Below, in pieces: positions 46,365 through 57,462 of a stretch of 64,000 nucleotides of DNA. The stretch comes from Planctomycetota bacterium (GTDB lineage: Bacteria; Planctomycetota; UBA8742; UBA2392): assembly GCA_027493625.1 (NCBI GenBank), contig JAOSKM010000003.1, positions 248,001-312,000 of the forward strand. Reading direction: 5' to 3'. The notes under the pieces were generated by a model. It saw only the letters and a list, made by a program, of their open reading frames with translations. It made no database searches and was not told the origin of the DNA. Both the position numbers and the translations under genes were made by a program. The first letter of the stretch is position 1; the number at the start of each line of letters is the position of its first letter.

Positions 46365-48158
46365 TCAGGCCGAGCGGCGCTTGCGCAGAGTCAGAATCTG
46401 CTGCACTTCCTGCGCGCGCAGCAGCATCGACAGTCCCGCATAGATCACCACGCCCGCCAGCACGCCGGCGCCGACCGCCAGCGCCCGGCTGCCGCGACCG
46501 CTCAGCCCGAACTCGAGATACAGCGCGTTCTGCACCAGCCACGCGCCGGCCGCCATCACGCACGCCACCAGAAGCGAACGCAGGATCGAAACCGGAATGC
46601 CGCGCAATGTGCTTGGTGTAAGGGGCTGCGCCAGGCGTTCGCTGGCGGGCGGGATCGCGGCCGCGCGCAGGCTTTCCAGGATGGTGCCCCGCAGGCGTCT
46701 GCGCAGCACCAGCATCAGCAGCGCGAGGTTCAGCAGCCCGGAGATCGCGGTGCCCAGTGCCAGGCCGGCTTCGCGCAGCGGGGTCTGAAGCAGGATCACG
46801 TTGGCGACCAGGTTCACCACCACGGCCAGCAGCGCGATGCGCGTGGGCGTGCGGTAGTCGCGCAGCGCGTAGAAGGCCTTGGTCAGCAGGCTGATCACGC
46901 TGACCAGCGGCAGGCTGATGCACAGCAGCGCCACCACCAGCGCCGAGCGCCGCAGCATCTCTGGCTCGCTGCGCGCGCCGCCGAAAAGCAGCTCGGTGAT
47001 CGGGTAGGCCAGCGCCGCGAGGCCCAGCGCCGCGGGGAACGCGATGAACGCGATCAGCCGCGTGCTGTTGAGCAGGCTGGCGGTCAGCTTCTCGAGCTCA
47101 TTGCGGGCTGCAAAGCGCGACATCAGCGGGAACATCGCGGTGCCCAGCGCCACCCCCACCAGCCCCAGCGGGAACTGGAACAACCGCGAGGCATAGCTGT
47201 AGCTGCTGACCGCGCCGTCGCCCTCGATCAGCAGCTCGGCCAGCAGCTGGTCCATGAACGTGTTGACCTGGAACACCGCCAGCGCGAACAGCATCGGCGC
47301 CATGGCCTTGAAGGTCTCGCGGATTCCGGGCTCGCGCAGCGCCAGTTTCGGCCCGCTCACCAGCTTCAGCTTCGCCAGCGGGATCAGCTGGAAGCCCCAC
47401 TGGATCACGCCGCTCAGCAGCACGCCCGCCGCCACCACCAGCACGGCCGTGTGCGGCTGCGCCAGCAGGCCGGCCTGCCAGATGTAAACCAGCACCAGGA
47501 TCCACACCAGGTTCGCGAGCGCGGGCATCAGCGCCGGCATGCCGAAGCGGCTCCAGCAGTTCAGGGTACCGGCCTGCAGGGCGGCCAGGCAGATGAACAC
47601 CACGTACGGCAGCAGCACCGTCAGGTAGTCGCGGAACAGCGCGTACTTGCCCGGGTCATGGAACCAGGCGGGCGGCAGCAGCCATACGACCGCGATCACC
47701 AGCACGGTGACCGCGCCCAGGCCCAGCACCAGCAGCCCGGCCAGCGTGCCCAGCAGGCGGCGCGTGGCGGCCGGGTCGCCGCGCAGGCGGTAGCGGGTCA
47801 GCACCGGTATGGTGGCGCTGGAAAGCGCGCCCTCGCCGAACAGCTTGCGGAACAGGTTGGGCACGGTGAACGCGATAAAGAAGGCGTCCATCTCGCGACT
47901 GAAGCCGAACATCGCGGCCATCAGCACGTCGCGCGCCAGGCCCAGCAGCCGCGAGACCAGCGTGGCGCCGGAAACGACGATCGCCGAGCCGATCACTGAC
48001 CGGCCCGGCGACTCGATGCTAAGCACCCGGCGCTCTTCCTCGATGCGCACGGAATCGGCGGCGATGCCCTCGGGCGTCAGCGAGGGCTCCGGCGTTTCAG
48101 CGGCCTGCGCCTCGTCAGCGCCCGGGCTGTGCGGAACGGATGCCCCGTCGTCGCCCAC
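46365..48158 (-). CDS. murJ: Lipid II flippase MurJ
   Basis: A protein of 597 residues with about 14 membrane helices. SATLVSRLLGLARDVLMAAMFG-type sequence, AFTVPNLFRKLFGEGALSSA and QFPLGLVGVALGTAMFPLMS are MurJ/MviN landmarks. MurJ flips the peptidoglycan precursor lipid II outward. The N-terminal extension of about 50 residues (acidic, Ala/Pro/Glu-rich) is unusual. It starts at a GTG one base after the lipoprotein stop, so it is probably translationally coupled in the pduO-lipoprotein-murJ operon. Confidence 0.92.
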   Translation of the reverse strand: MGDDGASVPHSPGADEAQAAETPEPSLTPEGIAADSVRIEEERRVLSIESPGRSVIGSAIVVSGATLVSRLLGLARDVLMAAMFGFSREMDAFFIAFTVPNLFRKLFGEGALSSATIPVLTRYRLRGDPAATRRLLGTLAGLLVLGLGAVTVLVIAVVWLLPPAWFHDPGKYALFRDYLTVLLPYVVFICLAALQAGTLNCWSRFGMPALMPALANLVWILVLVYIWQAGLLAQPHTAVLVVAAGVLLSGVIQWGFQLIPLAKLKLVSGPKLALREPGIRETFKAMAPMLFALAVFQVNTFMDQLLAELLIEGDGAVSSYSYASRLFQFPLGLVGVALGTAMFPLMSRFAARNELEKLTASLLNSTRLIAFIAFPAALGLAALAYPITELLFGGARSEPEMLRRSALVVALLCISLPLVSVISLLTKAFYALRDYRTPTRIALLAVVVNLVANVILLQTPLREAGLALGTAISGLLNLALLMLVLRRRLRGTILESLRAAAIPPASERLAQPLTPSTLRGIPVSILRSLLVACVMAAGAWLVQNALYLEFGLSGRGSRALAVGAGVLAGVVIYAGLSMLLRAQEVQQILTLRKRRSA

Positions 48159-48159
48159 G

Positions 48160-48966
48160 TTACTCCTGTGCGCCGAACTGCTTCTCGAGTTCCTTGCGGA
48201 TCTCGGCCATGTACCCGCGCGCGACTTCCTGCAGCGCCTGGTTGTCCCGGCCGTCGCGCACCCGCACGCTCACCTTGCAGCGCGCGCCCGCGTCTTCGGT
48301 GCGGTCCCAGATGCTCACGCGCACGTCATCGCGGGTGGCCTCCAGCGCGTTGCTGCGCACGCCCCTGATGTAGAAGGTTTTGTCTTCCGCCTGCTCGACC
48401 TCGCCGTACTTGGCGATCACGCCCCTGGCAGCGGCGAAGGCCTGCGCGGGCGTGACCTTGAAATAGCCGATCGCCTCGTCCTCCTTGACCGGGTCTTCCG
48501 ACGTGGTGGTGACGGTCGGCTTGTCGTCCACCTGCTCGCCTTTCCAGGCCTTCAGCACACGGTACACCGCGTTGCAATAGGACTTCGCGGTTTCCGGGCG
48601 CTCGCGGTCGTTGGCGTTGCGCGTGTACCAGGCGTGCACGATCAGGCGCGAGGCCAGCTTCTCGCCCTTGCCCTTGTCGTACACGCGGCCGCTGATCGCG
48701 ATGCCGTGCCACTCGCTGGAGTCATGCGGCTTGTACTCGCCGCGCAGCGACATCTCTTCGGGGTTTTCTTCCGTGATGGTGCCGTTGTCGCGCGTCACCA
48801 GGCGGAATGCCTCCCACACGTCGGCAGGCGAGGCCTCGTAGGTTTCGCCCCAGCCGTCGTTGCCCTCGGGACCGCCGGTGAATGACATCCACTCGCCCGC
48901 GTCGCGGCAGCCCGCCGACAGCAGAATCACGGCCAGCGCGGCCAGTAGTCCGGACTTCATCTTCAT
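48160..48966 (-). CDS. Lipoprotein with duplicated DUF3568-like domain
   Basis: A protein of 268 residues starting with a lipoprotein signal, MKMKSGLLAALAVILLSAGC. Two similar domains follow: YEASPADVWEAFRLVTRDNG...SGRVYDKGKG, and FKVTPAQAFAAARGVIAKYG...VRVSIWDRTED. Both have the order (process to variance helix, then Arg/Asp-containing strands) seen in DUF3568-type planctomycete/PVC lipoproteins. The start overlaps the pduO stop by 4 bp (ATGA). Function is unknown; the operon position suggests envelope work. Confidence 0.65.
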   Translation of the reverse strand: MKMKSGLLAALAVILLSAGCRDAGEWMSFTGGPEGNDGWGETYEASPADVWEAFRLVTRDNGTITEENPEEMSLRGEYKPHDSSEWHGIAISGRVYDKGKGEKLASRLIVHAWYTRNANDRERPETAKSYCNAVYRVLKAWKGEQVDDKPTVTTTSEDPVKEDEAIGYFKVTPAQAFAAARGVIAKYGEVEQAEDKTFYIRGVRSNALEATRDDVRVSIWDRTEDAGARCKVSVRVRDGRDNQALQEVARGYMAEIRKELEKQFGAQE

Positions 48967-49520
48967 TGAGCACCCTTCGGTTTCCACGCAACGTCCTGCA
49001 CGCCCCCGCGTTTGTTTGCCAGCCGCGCCGCCGTGAACAGCCAGTCGGACAGCCGGTTCAAGTACACCAGCACCGGCAGCACGCGTTGCGCCAGCTTCGG
49101 TTGCTCGATCCGGATGCGGCTCACGCCGCGTTCCGCACGGCGGCACACCGTGCGCGCCAGGTGCAGCATTGCCGCCAGCCGCGTGCCGCCCGGCAGAATG
49201 AAATTCTTCAGCTCCGGCAGCTCGTCGGTCCAGCGGTCGATCTGCTGCTCCATTTCCGCCAGCAGCACACTGTTCGACTGGGGCGTGCCGGATGCCTTGC
49301 CGTCGGCCAGCACCGCCCCCAGCTCGAGCAGTTCGCACTGGTGGATGCTCAGCGCCTGCCGAATCTCCGCGTCGCCGTCTTCGCACAGCGCCACGCCCAG
49401 CAGCGAGTTCAGCTCATCCACCGTGCCGTAGGCCTCCACGCGTGCGTCGTGCTTCGGCACCCGACCGCCGCCGAAAAGCCCCGTTGAGCCGTCATCACCT
49501 GTCTTGGTATAGATCTTCAT
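48963..49520 (-). CDS. pduO: PduO-type ATP:cob(I)alamin adenosyltransferase
   Basis: A protein of 185 residues that transfers adenosyl from ATP to cob(I)alamin to make coenzyme B12. The ATP-binding N-terminus is KIYTKTGDDGSTGLFGGGRV; the active-site arginine segment is ARTVCRRAERGVSR, followed by VYLNRLSDWLFTAARLAN. Length is typical of stand-alone PduO. It heads an operon with the lipoprotein and murJ. The btuFDC importer at 59587 is a functional companion. Confidence 0.92.
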   Translation of the reverse strand: MKIYTKTGDDGSTGLFGGGRVPKHDARVEAYGTVDELNSLLGVALCEDGDAEIRQALSIHQCELLELGAVLADGKASGTPQSNSVLLAEMEQQIDRWTDELPELKNFILPGGTRLAAMLHLARTVCRRAERGVSRIRIEQPKLAQRVLPVLVYLNRLSDWLFTAARLANKRGGVQDVAWKPKGAQ

Positions 49521-49595
49521 CGGGCGCGGATTGTAGCAGGGTGTTGACCCGTGAATACGCCCAGAGTCAGCTTGTCGAAGCCCTGTGGAAAGCCC

Positions 49596-50336
49596 ATGAA
49601 CAAGATCGACCCGCGCATCACCACCGCCCTCGTCACCGGCAGCGCAAAACGCAACGGACGCGCGCTGGCGCTCTGGCTGGCGCGGCAGGGCGTCAGGGTG
49701 GCCATCCACTACATGGGCTCGCGCGCCGACGCGGAATCGGCCCTGGCCGAGATCAACAGCCACACGCCCGGCGGCCTGCTGGTGCAGGGCGACCTGCGCG
49801 ATGCCGAACAGGCCGCGCGCGTGGTGCAGGAAGCGGCCCACGGTCTCGGCGGCCTGCAACTGCTGGTCAACAACGTCGGCAACTACCTGCGCAAGGATTT
49901 GTTTGAGCTCACGCCCCAGGAATGGCGCGACCAGATCGAAAGCAACCTGTATGCAACGTACTGGTGCATGCGCGCCGCTGTGCCGCTGATGCGCACGGCC
50001 GGCTTCGGGCGCATCGTCAACATCGGCTACGCGGCCGGCGAACGGCCCACGTTCAACCGCCTGACCGTTCCCTATCACATCGCCAAGACCGGCGTGGCGA
50101 CGCTGACGCGCAGCGCGGCGGCCGCAGTGGCGCGCCAGGGCATCACGGTGAACACGATCGGCATCGGCATCATGGAGAACAGCGTGATCAAGCCGGTAAG
50201 CCCGCCGGCCGGCAGGTTCGCGCAGCATGAGGACCTGATCAACGCGCTGGCATTCTTCCTGGGCGCCGAGAGCGACCATATCAACGGCAGCCAGCTCGAC
50301 GTAAGCGGCGGCTGGATCCCGGAACAGATCCTGTAA
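49596..50336 (+). CDS. Short-chain dehydrogenase/reductase (SDR)
   Basis: A protein of 246 residues. The NAD(P)-binding motif is ALVTGSAKRNGRALA (TGxxxxxG), the structural motif LLVNNVGNYLR (NNxG), and the catalytic Tyr-Lys YHIAKTGVATL. The usual catalytic serine position in GRIVNIGYAAGE reads I/G. The C-terminus NGSQLDVSGGW is typical of classical FabG-like SDRs. The substrate is unknown; an FabG-type acyl-ketoreductase or a pteridine reductase are alternatives. The ATG at 49596 begins the fold; an upstream GTG at 49551 is possible. Confidence 0.85.
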   Translation: MNKIDPRITTALVTGSAKRNGRALALWLARQGVRVAIHYMGSRADAESALAEINSHTPGGLLVQGDLRDAEQAARVVQEAAHGLGGLQLLVNNVGNYLRKDLFELTPQEWRDQIESNLYATYWCMRAAVPLMRTAGFGRIVNIGYAAGERPTFNRLTVPYHIAKTGVATLTRSAAAAVARQGITVNTIGIGIMENSVIKPVSPPAGRFAQHEDLINALAFFLGAESDHINGSQLDVSGGWIPEQIL

Positions 50337-50492
50337 GGATTTAGACCGCCGGCGTTTCCTGTACACGCACAAAAAAAAACTGATTTTCGTGCAAACCAGC
50401 CCAGCAGGCCGTTTCCCGGCCGTCGTGGCCGCCGTTTTTCGCCGATTTCCGACTCCATCCGCCGCATAGGGTGGGAGCGCTACGAAACGAAT

Positions 50493-51794
50493 ATGACCGA
50501 GCTGCCATCAGAACCGGAGTTGTTTGCAGGCCGTATGGAAGACGGCTCCTGCCCGCCCCTGCGCTCGCACGAACTTTACTACCACTGGGACAAGACCATC
50601 CCCGGCGGCCGGCAGGAGCTCGCGCCGCTGGAGGTCGACGCCCAGCGCCTGCACTACCGCATCAACCTCAACCACCTGCGGCAGCTCGATAAAGCGCTGG
50701 CCTTCGGCGAAGCCCTGGTGGACGCCGGCCTGCACGCCCTGAAAACCGCCCCCGTAGCGCAGGCGCCCTCGCCTGCACAGACCGTCGGCGCCCCGCCGAC
50801 GGCAGCTGACACCAGTAAGCGACCAGACCCTCTTCTCAAACAGCGAAAAGAGAATCAGATCCCGGCTGAGCCTCCCGGCCGGCCTGTTGACGCCTGCAGC
50901 GACGTGCTTGTGCCGCCTGTGCCCTTTGACGACGACGCCAGGGAAGTCGGCAAGATCCTCGACGCCGCGGACAAGCTGAAGCTGGAGGCGGAGCTTGCGG
51001 CCCCGGGGTCTGACCCTCTTTTTGGAACAAAAAGAGGGTCAGACCCCTTTTTGAACGACAGCACGAAGCATCAAAAGGGAACAAAAAGAGGGTCTGACCC
51101 CTTTTTCAACCCCTTTTTCAACGACGGTGCGAACCCCAAACAAGGGGTCAGACCCTCTTTTCAAAAAGCGAAAAGAGGGTCAGACCCCGGCCCTGCTACG
51201 GGTGCAGGCGATCCTGAAAGTCGTACGCGACTTTCAGGCACGTTCGCTGACGCGAACCCTGCGCTACACAAACTGCCGCTTGAGAAGCTGCTGCCTTTGG
51301 CTGAAAAGGGCGCGCGTCTGATTGTTTCGGCCTCGGCCAAGCGTGCCGAGCTGGCGCACAAGCTGGTGGAGCAGGCCTTCGGGCTGGACGTGCGCAAGTC
51401 GTTCCTGCAGGACCGCGCCGTCGCCGTGGTGTACGCCACCCTGCTGCACCTGGACGAGCAGTTCCGCGACGTCGGCTTCGGCTCCTGGATGCCGTTCCGC
51501 TTCCCCGACCAGTGGCTGGCCTTCTGCGGCATCATGCGCCGCGTGCTGGCGGCCAACGGGCTGATCCACAGCAGGCACGCCGACACCTACCGCAAGCTGC
51601 TGGATGAGACGCCGCCCGTCGAGATCGAGGGCGAGATCGACGACCGCATCAAACAGGCCCGCACACCGATCAACCCGGCCAGATGCTGGGAAAACCGCGG
51701 CGCGGAAACCATGGCCGACCTCGCCGAGCGCATCTGGCACGAAGTAGACCACCCACCCTACCCACCACCCAGAAAACAATACGCGCCGGATTGA
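50493..51794 (+). CDS. Unknown protein with in-frame palindromic repeat insertions
   Basis: A protein of 433 residues with no recognised domain. Residues 1-85 (RSHELYYHWDKTIPGGRQEL, YRINLNHLRQLDKALAFG) and about 250-433 (LVEQAFGLDVRKSFLQDRAV, LHLDEQFRDVGFGSWMPFRF) look like genuine sequence. The middle is low-complexity: GTKRGSDPFLNDSTKHQKGT, KRGSDPFFNPFFND and AKRGSDPGP come from REP-like palindromes and their debris. These do not interrupt the frame. The protein may tolerate an elongated linker there. It follows the SDR co-directionally. Confidence 0.65.
   Translation: MTELPSEPELFAGRMEDGSCPPLRSHELYYHWDKTIPGGRQELAPLEVDAQRLHYRINLNHLRQLDKALAFGEALVDAGLHALKTAPVAQAPSPAQTVGAPPTAADTSKRPDPLLKQRKENQIPAEPPGRPVDACSDVLVPPVPFDDDAREVGKILDAADKLKLEAELAAPGSDPLFGTKRGSDPFLNDSTKHQKGTKRGSDPFFNPFFNDGANPKQGVRPSFQKAKRGSDPGPATGAGDPESRTRLSGTFADANPALHKLPLEKLLPLAEKGARLIVSASAKRAELAHKLVEQAFGLDVRKSFLQDRAVAVVYATLLHLDEQFRDVGFGSWMPFRFPDQWLAFCGIMRRVLAANGLIHSRHADTYRKLLDETPPVEIEGEIDDRIKQARTPINPARCWENRGAETMADLAERIWHEVDHPPYPPPRKQYAPD
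51005..51188. repeat. REP-like palindromes inside a coding sequence
   Basis: The core GGGGTCTGACCC or its complement occurs five times. Arms 51005-51023 and 51029-51047 form a perfect 19-bp hairpin; 51144-51161 and 51171-51188 form an 18-bp hairpin with one central mismatch; a single copy lies near 51088-51103. Degraded copies occur at about 50822-50863. GGGGTCAGACCCC-type palindromes are known as REP elements tied to RAYT transposases in other phyla; no RAYT is in this window. Confidence 0.75.
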
Positions 51795-51816
51795 TGTGAT
51801 GCGGGCCCATACCAAA

Positions 51817-51958
51817 GCCCGGGGTGCAAACCCCGGGCGGGCTACGGTTGATTTGCGACCTCAGGCTGATCCGCCCGGGATCAGCATCCCGGGCTCTGGC
51901 TCTGCAATCAGAAAGAGAGTCAGACCCCGGCATGCGGGGACACGCAGCAGCGTGTCCC
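51817..51958. repeat. Cluster of intergenic hairpins before maeB
   Basis: Three perfect hairpins stand in a row: arms 51817-51824/51831-51838 (GCCCGGGG), 51873-51881/51886-51894 (GCCCGGGAT) and 51937-51945/51950-51958 (GGGACACGC). A half copy of the AGAGGGTCAGACCCC element lies between the second and third at 51914-51928. The whole maeB upstream gap is occupied by such elements. Confidence 0.65.
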
Positions 51959-52037
51959 TACGGCGCTATGAACCTGCTGTGCCCTACACAACCGGCCGTT
52001 GCGGTGTAGGCTCCGTGCGCCTATTGAGGATGCAGCC

Positions 52038-54302
<2,265 letters not shown>

Positions 54303-54308
54303 AAAGCG

Positions 54309-54334
54309 AAGGGCGCCGTTTTCACGGCGCCCTT
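54309..54334 (+). terminator. maeB terminator hairpin
   Basis: A perfect 10-bp stem (54309-54318 and 54325-54334, loop TTTTCA) starts seven bases after the maeB stop codon. The T-run after it is weak. Confidence 0.6.
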
Positions 54335-54447
54335 GCTTCAGTTGGGTCGAGAAAATATCCGCCCCCCCATAACAGCAGATACTTCCTTTAGCCGACCCAA
54401 AAAACTTGTCAGGCGGGAAGGTATAGATTCTTTTTCGGCGGCGTGCA

Positions 54448-55305
54448 TCAACTTTTTTTCTGCAGCGCCAACCTTGCCGTCGCCGCCAGCAGGACTACGC
54501 CGAAAGTCACCTTCAGCGCATCCGCGGGCACGGCATACGCCAGCAGCACTCCCAGCACCGCAAACACCACCGCGAACGGCGCCATGCGTTTCACCAGCCG
54601 AACCTCGACATTCCCCTTGCGCCAGTGCAGCCACGCGCTCAGCAGGCTGGTCGGCAGGATCATCGCAAGGCTGGTCGCACGCGCGGCCGTGAACTGCTGC
54701 TGGAAGTACCCGTACGCCAGCGCCAGCGCGGGCACGGCCACCACGCCGCCGCCCAGGCCGAACAGCGCGGCCACGATGCCGGCAAACAGGCCCATGCCCG
54801 CCAGGTACGCGATGTCGAGCGGGTTAACTGGCTGCAGCTCGCCGCGCAGGAAAGGTTCCGTTTGAGGCAGCACGCCGATCAGCCGCACCGCCACCACCAG
54901 CAGCACGGCGCAGAACGCGTACCGGAACACGCGCTCGGGCAGGCGCTCGTTCAGCCAGCGCCCGATGTACGCGCCCGACAGCCCGCCCGCCGCCAGCAGC
55001 AGCGCCGCCGGCCAGTGGATGTCGCCGGGCGCCTTGATCAGCTGCACGACAAGGCCGACGCTGATCACCGGGAAGATCACGGCCAGGCTGGTGCCGGCCG
55101 CACGCTTGATGGGCGTACGCGCGAACAGGGTAAGCAGGGGCACCATCACCACGCCGCCACCGATGCCGAGCATGGTGCTGAGCAGCGAAGCGACGCAGGC
55201 GATCAGGATCGCCGGGCCGGTGCGGGACTGTGTGTCGGGCTGGTTCACGTTTCGCAAAAGCAAGCGCCGCTCAGGGCGGCGCATGCTAACCGGAACTGCG
55301 GCCAT
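54448..55305 (-). CDS. TSUP-family (TauE/SafE) membrane permease
   Basis: A protein of 285 residues with about eight membrane helices. The two duplicated TSUP motifs are visible: LLSTMLGIGGGVVMVPLLTL and GIVAALFGLGGGVVAVPALA, each with the GIGGG/GLGGG turn. The family exports sulfite, sulfoacetate or taurine-derived anions or imports sulfur compounds; the direction here is unknown. The start at 55305 has an N-terminal arginine-rich stretch; MRRPERR at 55284 is an alternative. Confidence 0.85.
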   Translation of the reverse strand: MAAVPVSMRRPERRLLLRNVNQPDTQSRTGPAILIACVASLLSTMLGIGGGVVMVPLLTLFARTPIKRAAGTSLAVIFPVISVGLVVQLIKAPGDIHWPAALLLAAGGLSGAYIGRWLNERLPERVFRYAFCAVLLVVAVRLIGVLPQTEPFLRGELQPVNPLDIAYLAGMGLFAGIVAALFGLGGGVVAVPALALAYGYFQQQFTAARATSLAMILPTSLLSAWLHWRKGNVEVRLVKRMAPFAVVFAVLGVLLAYAVPADALKVTFGVVLLAATARLALQKKS

Positions 55306-55314
55306 TGCGCGAGG

Positions 55315-56742
55315 TTACTCCTCTTTGATCACCACCTCGGAGTCCTGGTTCAGGGTGATGTCCGCGGCGTGGCCTTCGCCGCCTTCCGCGCCGTCGCTGC
55401 CGAGGCAGGTGAGCGTGAAGCCGGTGACGTTGCCCTCGGCATCCTTGACCAGCGCGTAGCTGAAGGCGTTCTCCCATGGGTCGGCGGGAACGAGCTTGCC
55501 TACGAAGGCGTCCTTGATTTCGTCGAGGCTGGCCGGGTAAGCGCCCTTCTCGGCCTTGTGGGCGTTCAGCTTGTCGATGATGTCGAGCATGTACTCGCGC
55601 GCTACCACGGCAAGCGCTTCGTTGTCGTCGGTCTCCGGCTCGGGCTCGACCATCACTTCGCCCTCCCAGTCGTCGTAGTCCGCGACCGCGCCCATCTCGG
55701 TGCCCGGCTTGGGGAAGATCACGTCGGCGTTGTCCTTGACGCCTCCCTCGATGCCGTCTTTGCCGAGACCCACGATGTAGAACTCATCGTCACTGAGCTT
55801 CACGTAGACGTAGTCGTTGCCCCACGAGTCCCTGGGCAGCGCGTTGCGGACCGGAGGCGCCACGCCGCCGTCCGGCGCCTGGCCGCCGCGGGTGAGCTCG
55901 GACAGCTCCGCGGGCAGCTTGCCGTTCTTTTCCTTGAAGCGCTGCACGTCCTCGGCCAGGTTCTGGACGCGCCAGTCGCCGCTGTAGTAGGCGCCGCGCC
56001 AGCCCCAGTACTCGTCGCGGGGGCGGTAGTGCTCGGCGCGCACGTCGCGCTCGGTGATCACGAAGTCCGCGTCGCGCCCCGTGCCATCCTCCTTGCCGTC
56101 GAGGCCCCAGCAGATGATCGCGAAGTTCTCGTGGGGCAGCAGCTTCAGGCCGAACGGCTTGCCCCATGGGTCGGTGAAGCAGCGGTTCACGGCCGCGTCT
56201 TCGCCGGCGTTGCCGCCGCGCTTGCAGTCATCGAGCGACCTGGGCCATGCGCCTTTGTCGCGGCGGTGGTTCACCAGCTCGGCGCCGACCTGCACCATGC
56301 GCTTGCGGGCGACGAGGCGCGAGGCCTGGAAGCGCTGTTCCTCGAGCCTCGCGGCCTGCTCGGCCTTTTCTTCGCTGCTCAGCTCGCGCAACTCGCCCTG
56401 CGAGGTCCACACGATGTCGCGGTTGCCGCCGTCGCCGCCGGCCTTGCCGTCGGCGCCCCAGGAGGTGAGCTTGAAGCCGTGTTCGGTGGAGAGCTGGTAG
56501 GCGAACTCGCGCCCCCAGGCGTCTTTGGGCAGGGCCTCGCGCAGCTTGTCGTCTACCAGGGCCTTGAGGTTCTCCGGGTAGGTGCCGCGCATCTGGTTGA
56601 GGGTGGCAAGGTCGAGCTGCAGCTGCTTCATGGTTTCGCGGGTTTCGCGCATCTTGGCGCGGTCGCCGCGTGAGATGCGTTCCTGGGCGTCAAGCGCGCC
56701 CGCGCACAGCAGCAGGGTGAGTAATAAGGAGAGGATTCGCAT
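55315..56742 (-). CDS. Secreted protein of four pseudopilin (GspG)-like modules
   Basis: A protein of 475 residues with a signal peptide, MRILSLLLTLLLCAGALDAQ. Four modules of about 95-110 residues each follow the order of the GspG C-terminal domain: a helix, then YPENLKALVDD/WPRSLDDCKRG/LPAELSELTRG/YPASLDEIKDA, then a DPWG-like turn (KDAWGREFAY, TDPWGKPFGL, RDSWGNDYVY, ADPWENAFSY), then SWGADGKAGGDGG/CWGLDGKEDGTGR/GLGKDGIEGGVKD/CLGSDGAEGGEGH. The acidic G-DG loop binds calcium in real GspG. There is no prepilin N-terminal methylation helix, so it is not a pilin subunit. Its role is unknown. Confidence 0.75.
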   Translation of the reverse strand: MRILSLLLTLLLCAGALDAQERISRGDRAKMRETRETMKQLQLDLATLNQMRGTYPENLKALVDDKLREALPKDAWGREFAYQLSTEHGFKLTSWGADGKAGGDGGNRDIVWTSQGELRELSSEEKAEQAARLEEQRFQASRLVARKRMVQVGAELVNHRRDKGAWPRSLDDCKRGGNAGEDAAVNRCFTDPWGKPFGLKLLPHENFAIICWGLDGKEDGTGRDADFVITERDVRAEHYRPRDEYWGWRGAYYSGDWRVQNLAEDVQRFKEKNGKLPAELSELTRGGQAPDGGVAPPVRNALPRDSWGNDYVYVKLSDDEFYIVGLGKDGIEGGVKDNADVIFPKPGTEMGAVADYDDWEGEVMVEPEPETDDNEALAVVAREYMLDIIDKLNAHKAEKGAYPASLDEIKDAFVGKLVPADPWENAFSYALVKDAEGNVTGFTLTCLGSDGAEGGEGHAADITLNQDSEVVIKEE

Positions 56743-56864
56743 GGCCGCCTCCGTTCAGGGCTTTCATGGTAAGGCATGCGGGGGCGCGCCACAAGCCGCC
56801 CCCTTGACGCAATGCACGGGAATAATACGGTTTGCAGCCGCTTCGCGGGAACGCGAGGCGCCAT

Positions 56865-56939
56865 TCCTCGGTAGCTCAATGGTAGAGCATCCGACTGTTA
56901 ATCGGCAGGTTGCTGGTTCGAGTCCAGCCCGAGGAGCCA
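56865..56939 (+). tRNA. tRNA-Asn (GTT)
   Basis: A complete cloverleaf of 75 nt with encoded CCA. The acceptor TCCTCGG pairs with CCGAGGA; the anticodon loop is CTGTTAA (GUU); the T-loop is TTCGAGT. Confidence 0.95.
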
Positions 56940-57173
56940 GCCCCAATGCAGCCCGCAGAGCCATTCTGCGGGCTGCTGTCTTTACACGTCAACACCTGGC
57001 GACCCCGGGGCGCCCGCGCCCGCCGGCAAGCCGCCCGGCACAAGGCGCAGTCCACTGCCCGCACTGTCCCGGAAGTGCCGACCGACACCCGCGGACATCC
57101 GGCGCCGCCCGGTTCGAGCCGGGAATGTCCAACGAAATCGGCCCCGGAAGCTGGTTCCGAGGCCGATGATTCC

Positions 57174-57247
57174 TGGAGGTGGCGGGGGATTCGAACCCCC
57201 GTATGACGGTTTTGCAAACCGTTGCCTAACCACTTGGCTACGCCACC
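57174..57247 (-). tRNA. tRNA-Cys (GCA)
   Basis: A complete cloverleaf of 74 nt on the minus strand with encoded CCA. The acceptor GGTGGCG pairs with CGCCACC; the anticodon loop TTGCAAA gives GCA; the discriminator base is U, as expected for cysteine. Confidence 0.95.
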
Positions 57248-57305
57248 GTTGTCAATCCGTCTGTGGGGCGAACGGCGGCGGCGCATTGCGCCGCCGCCCT
57301 TTGTC

Positions 57306-57379
57306 TGGTGACCCCTACGGGATTCGAACCCGTATCGCCGCCTTGAAAGGGCGGTATCCTAACCATTAGATGAAGGGGC
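57306..57379 (-). tRNA. tRNA-Glu (TTC)
   Basis: A complete cloverleaf of 74 nt on the minus strand with encoded CCA. The acceptor begins GCCCCTT; the anticodon stem-loop CCGCC-CTTTCAA-GGCGG gives UUC. Confidence 0.95.
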
Positions 57380-57462
57380 CCTGCCCTGCCCTTGGTCTCC
57401 CTTGGGCGCTCTCTAAATACCAAAGCGCCGCCTGCACGCAACCCCGGGAACGCACCCGGCCG

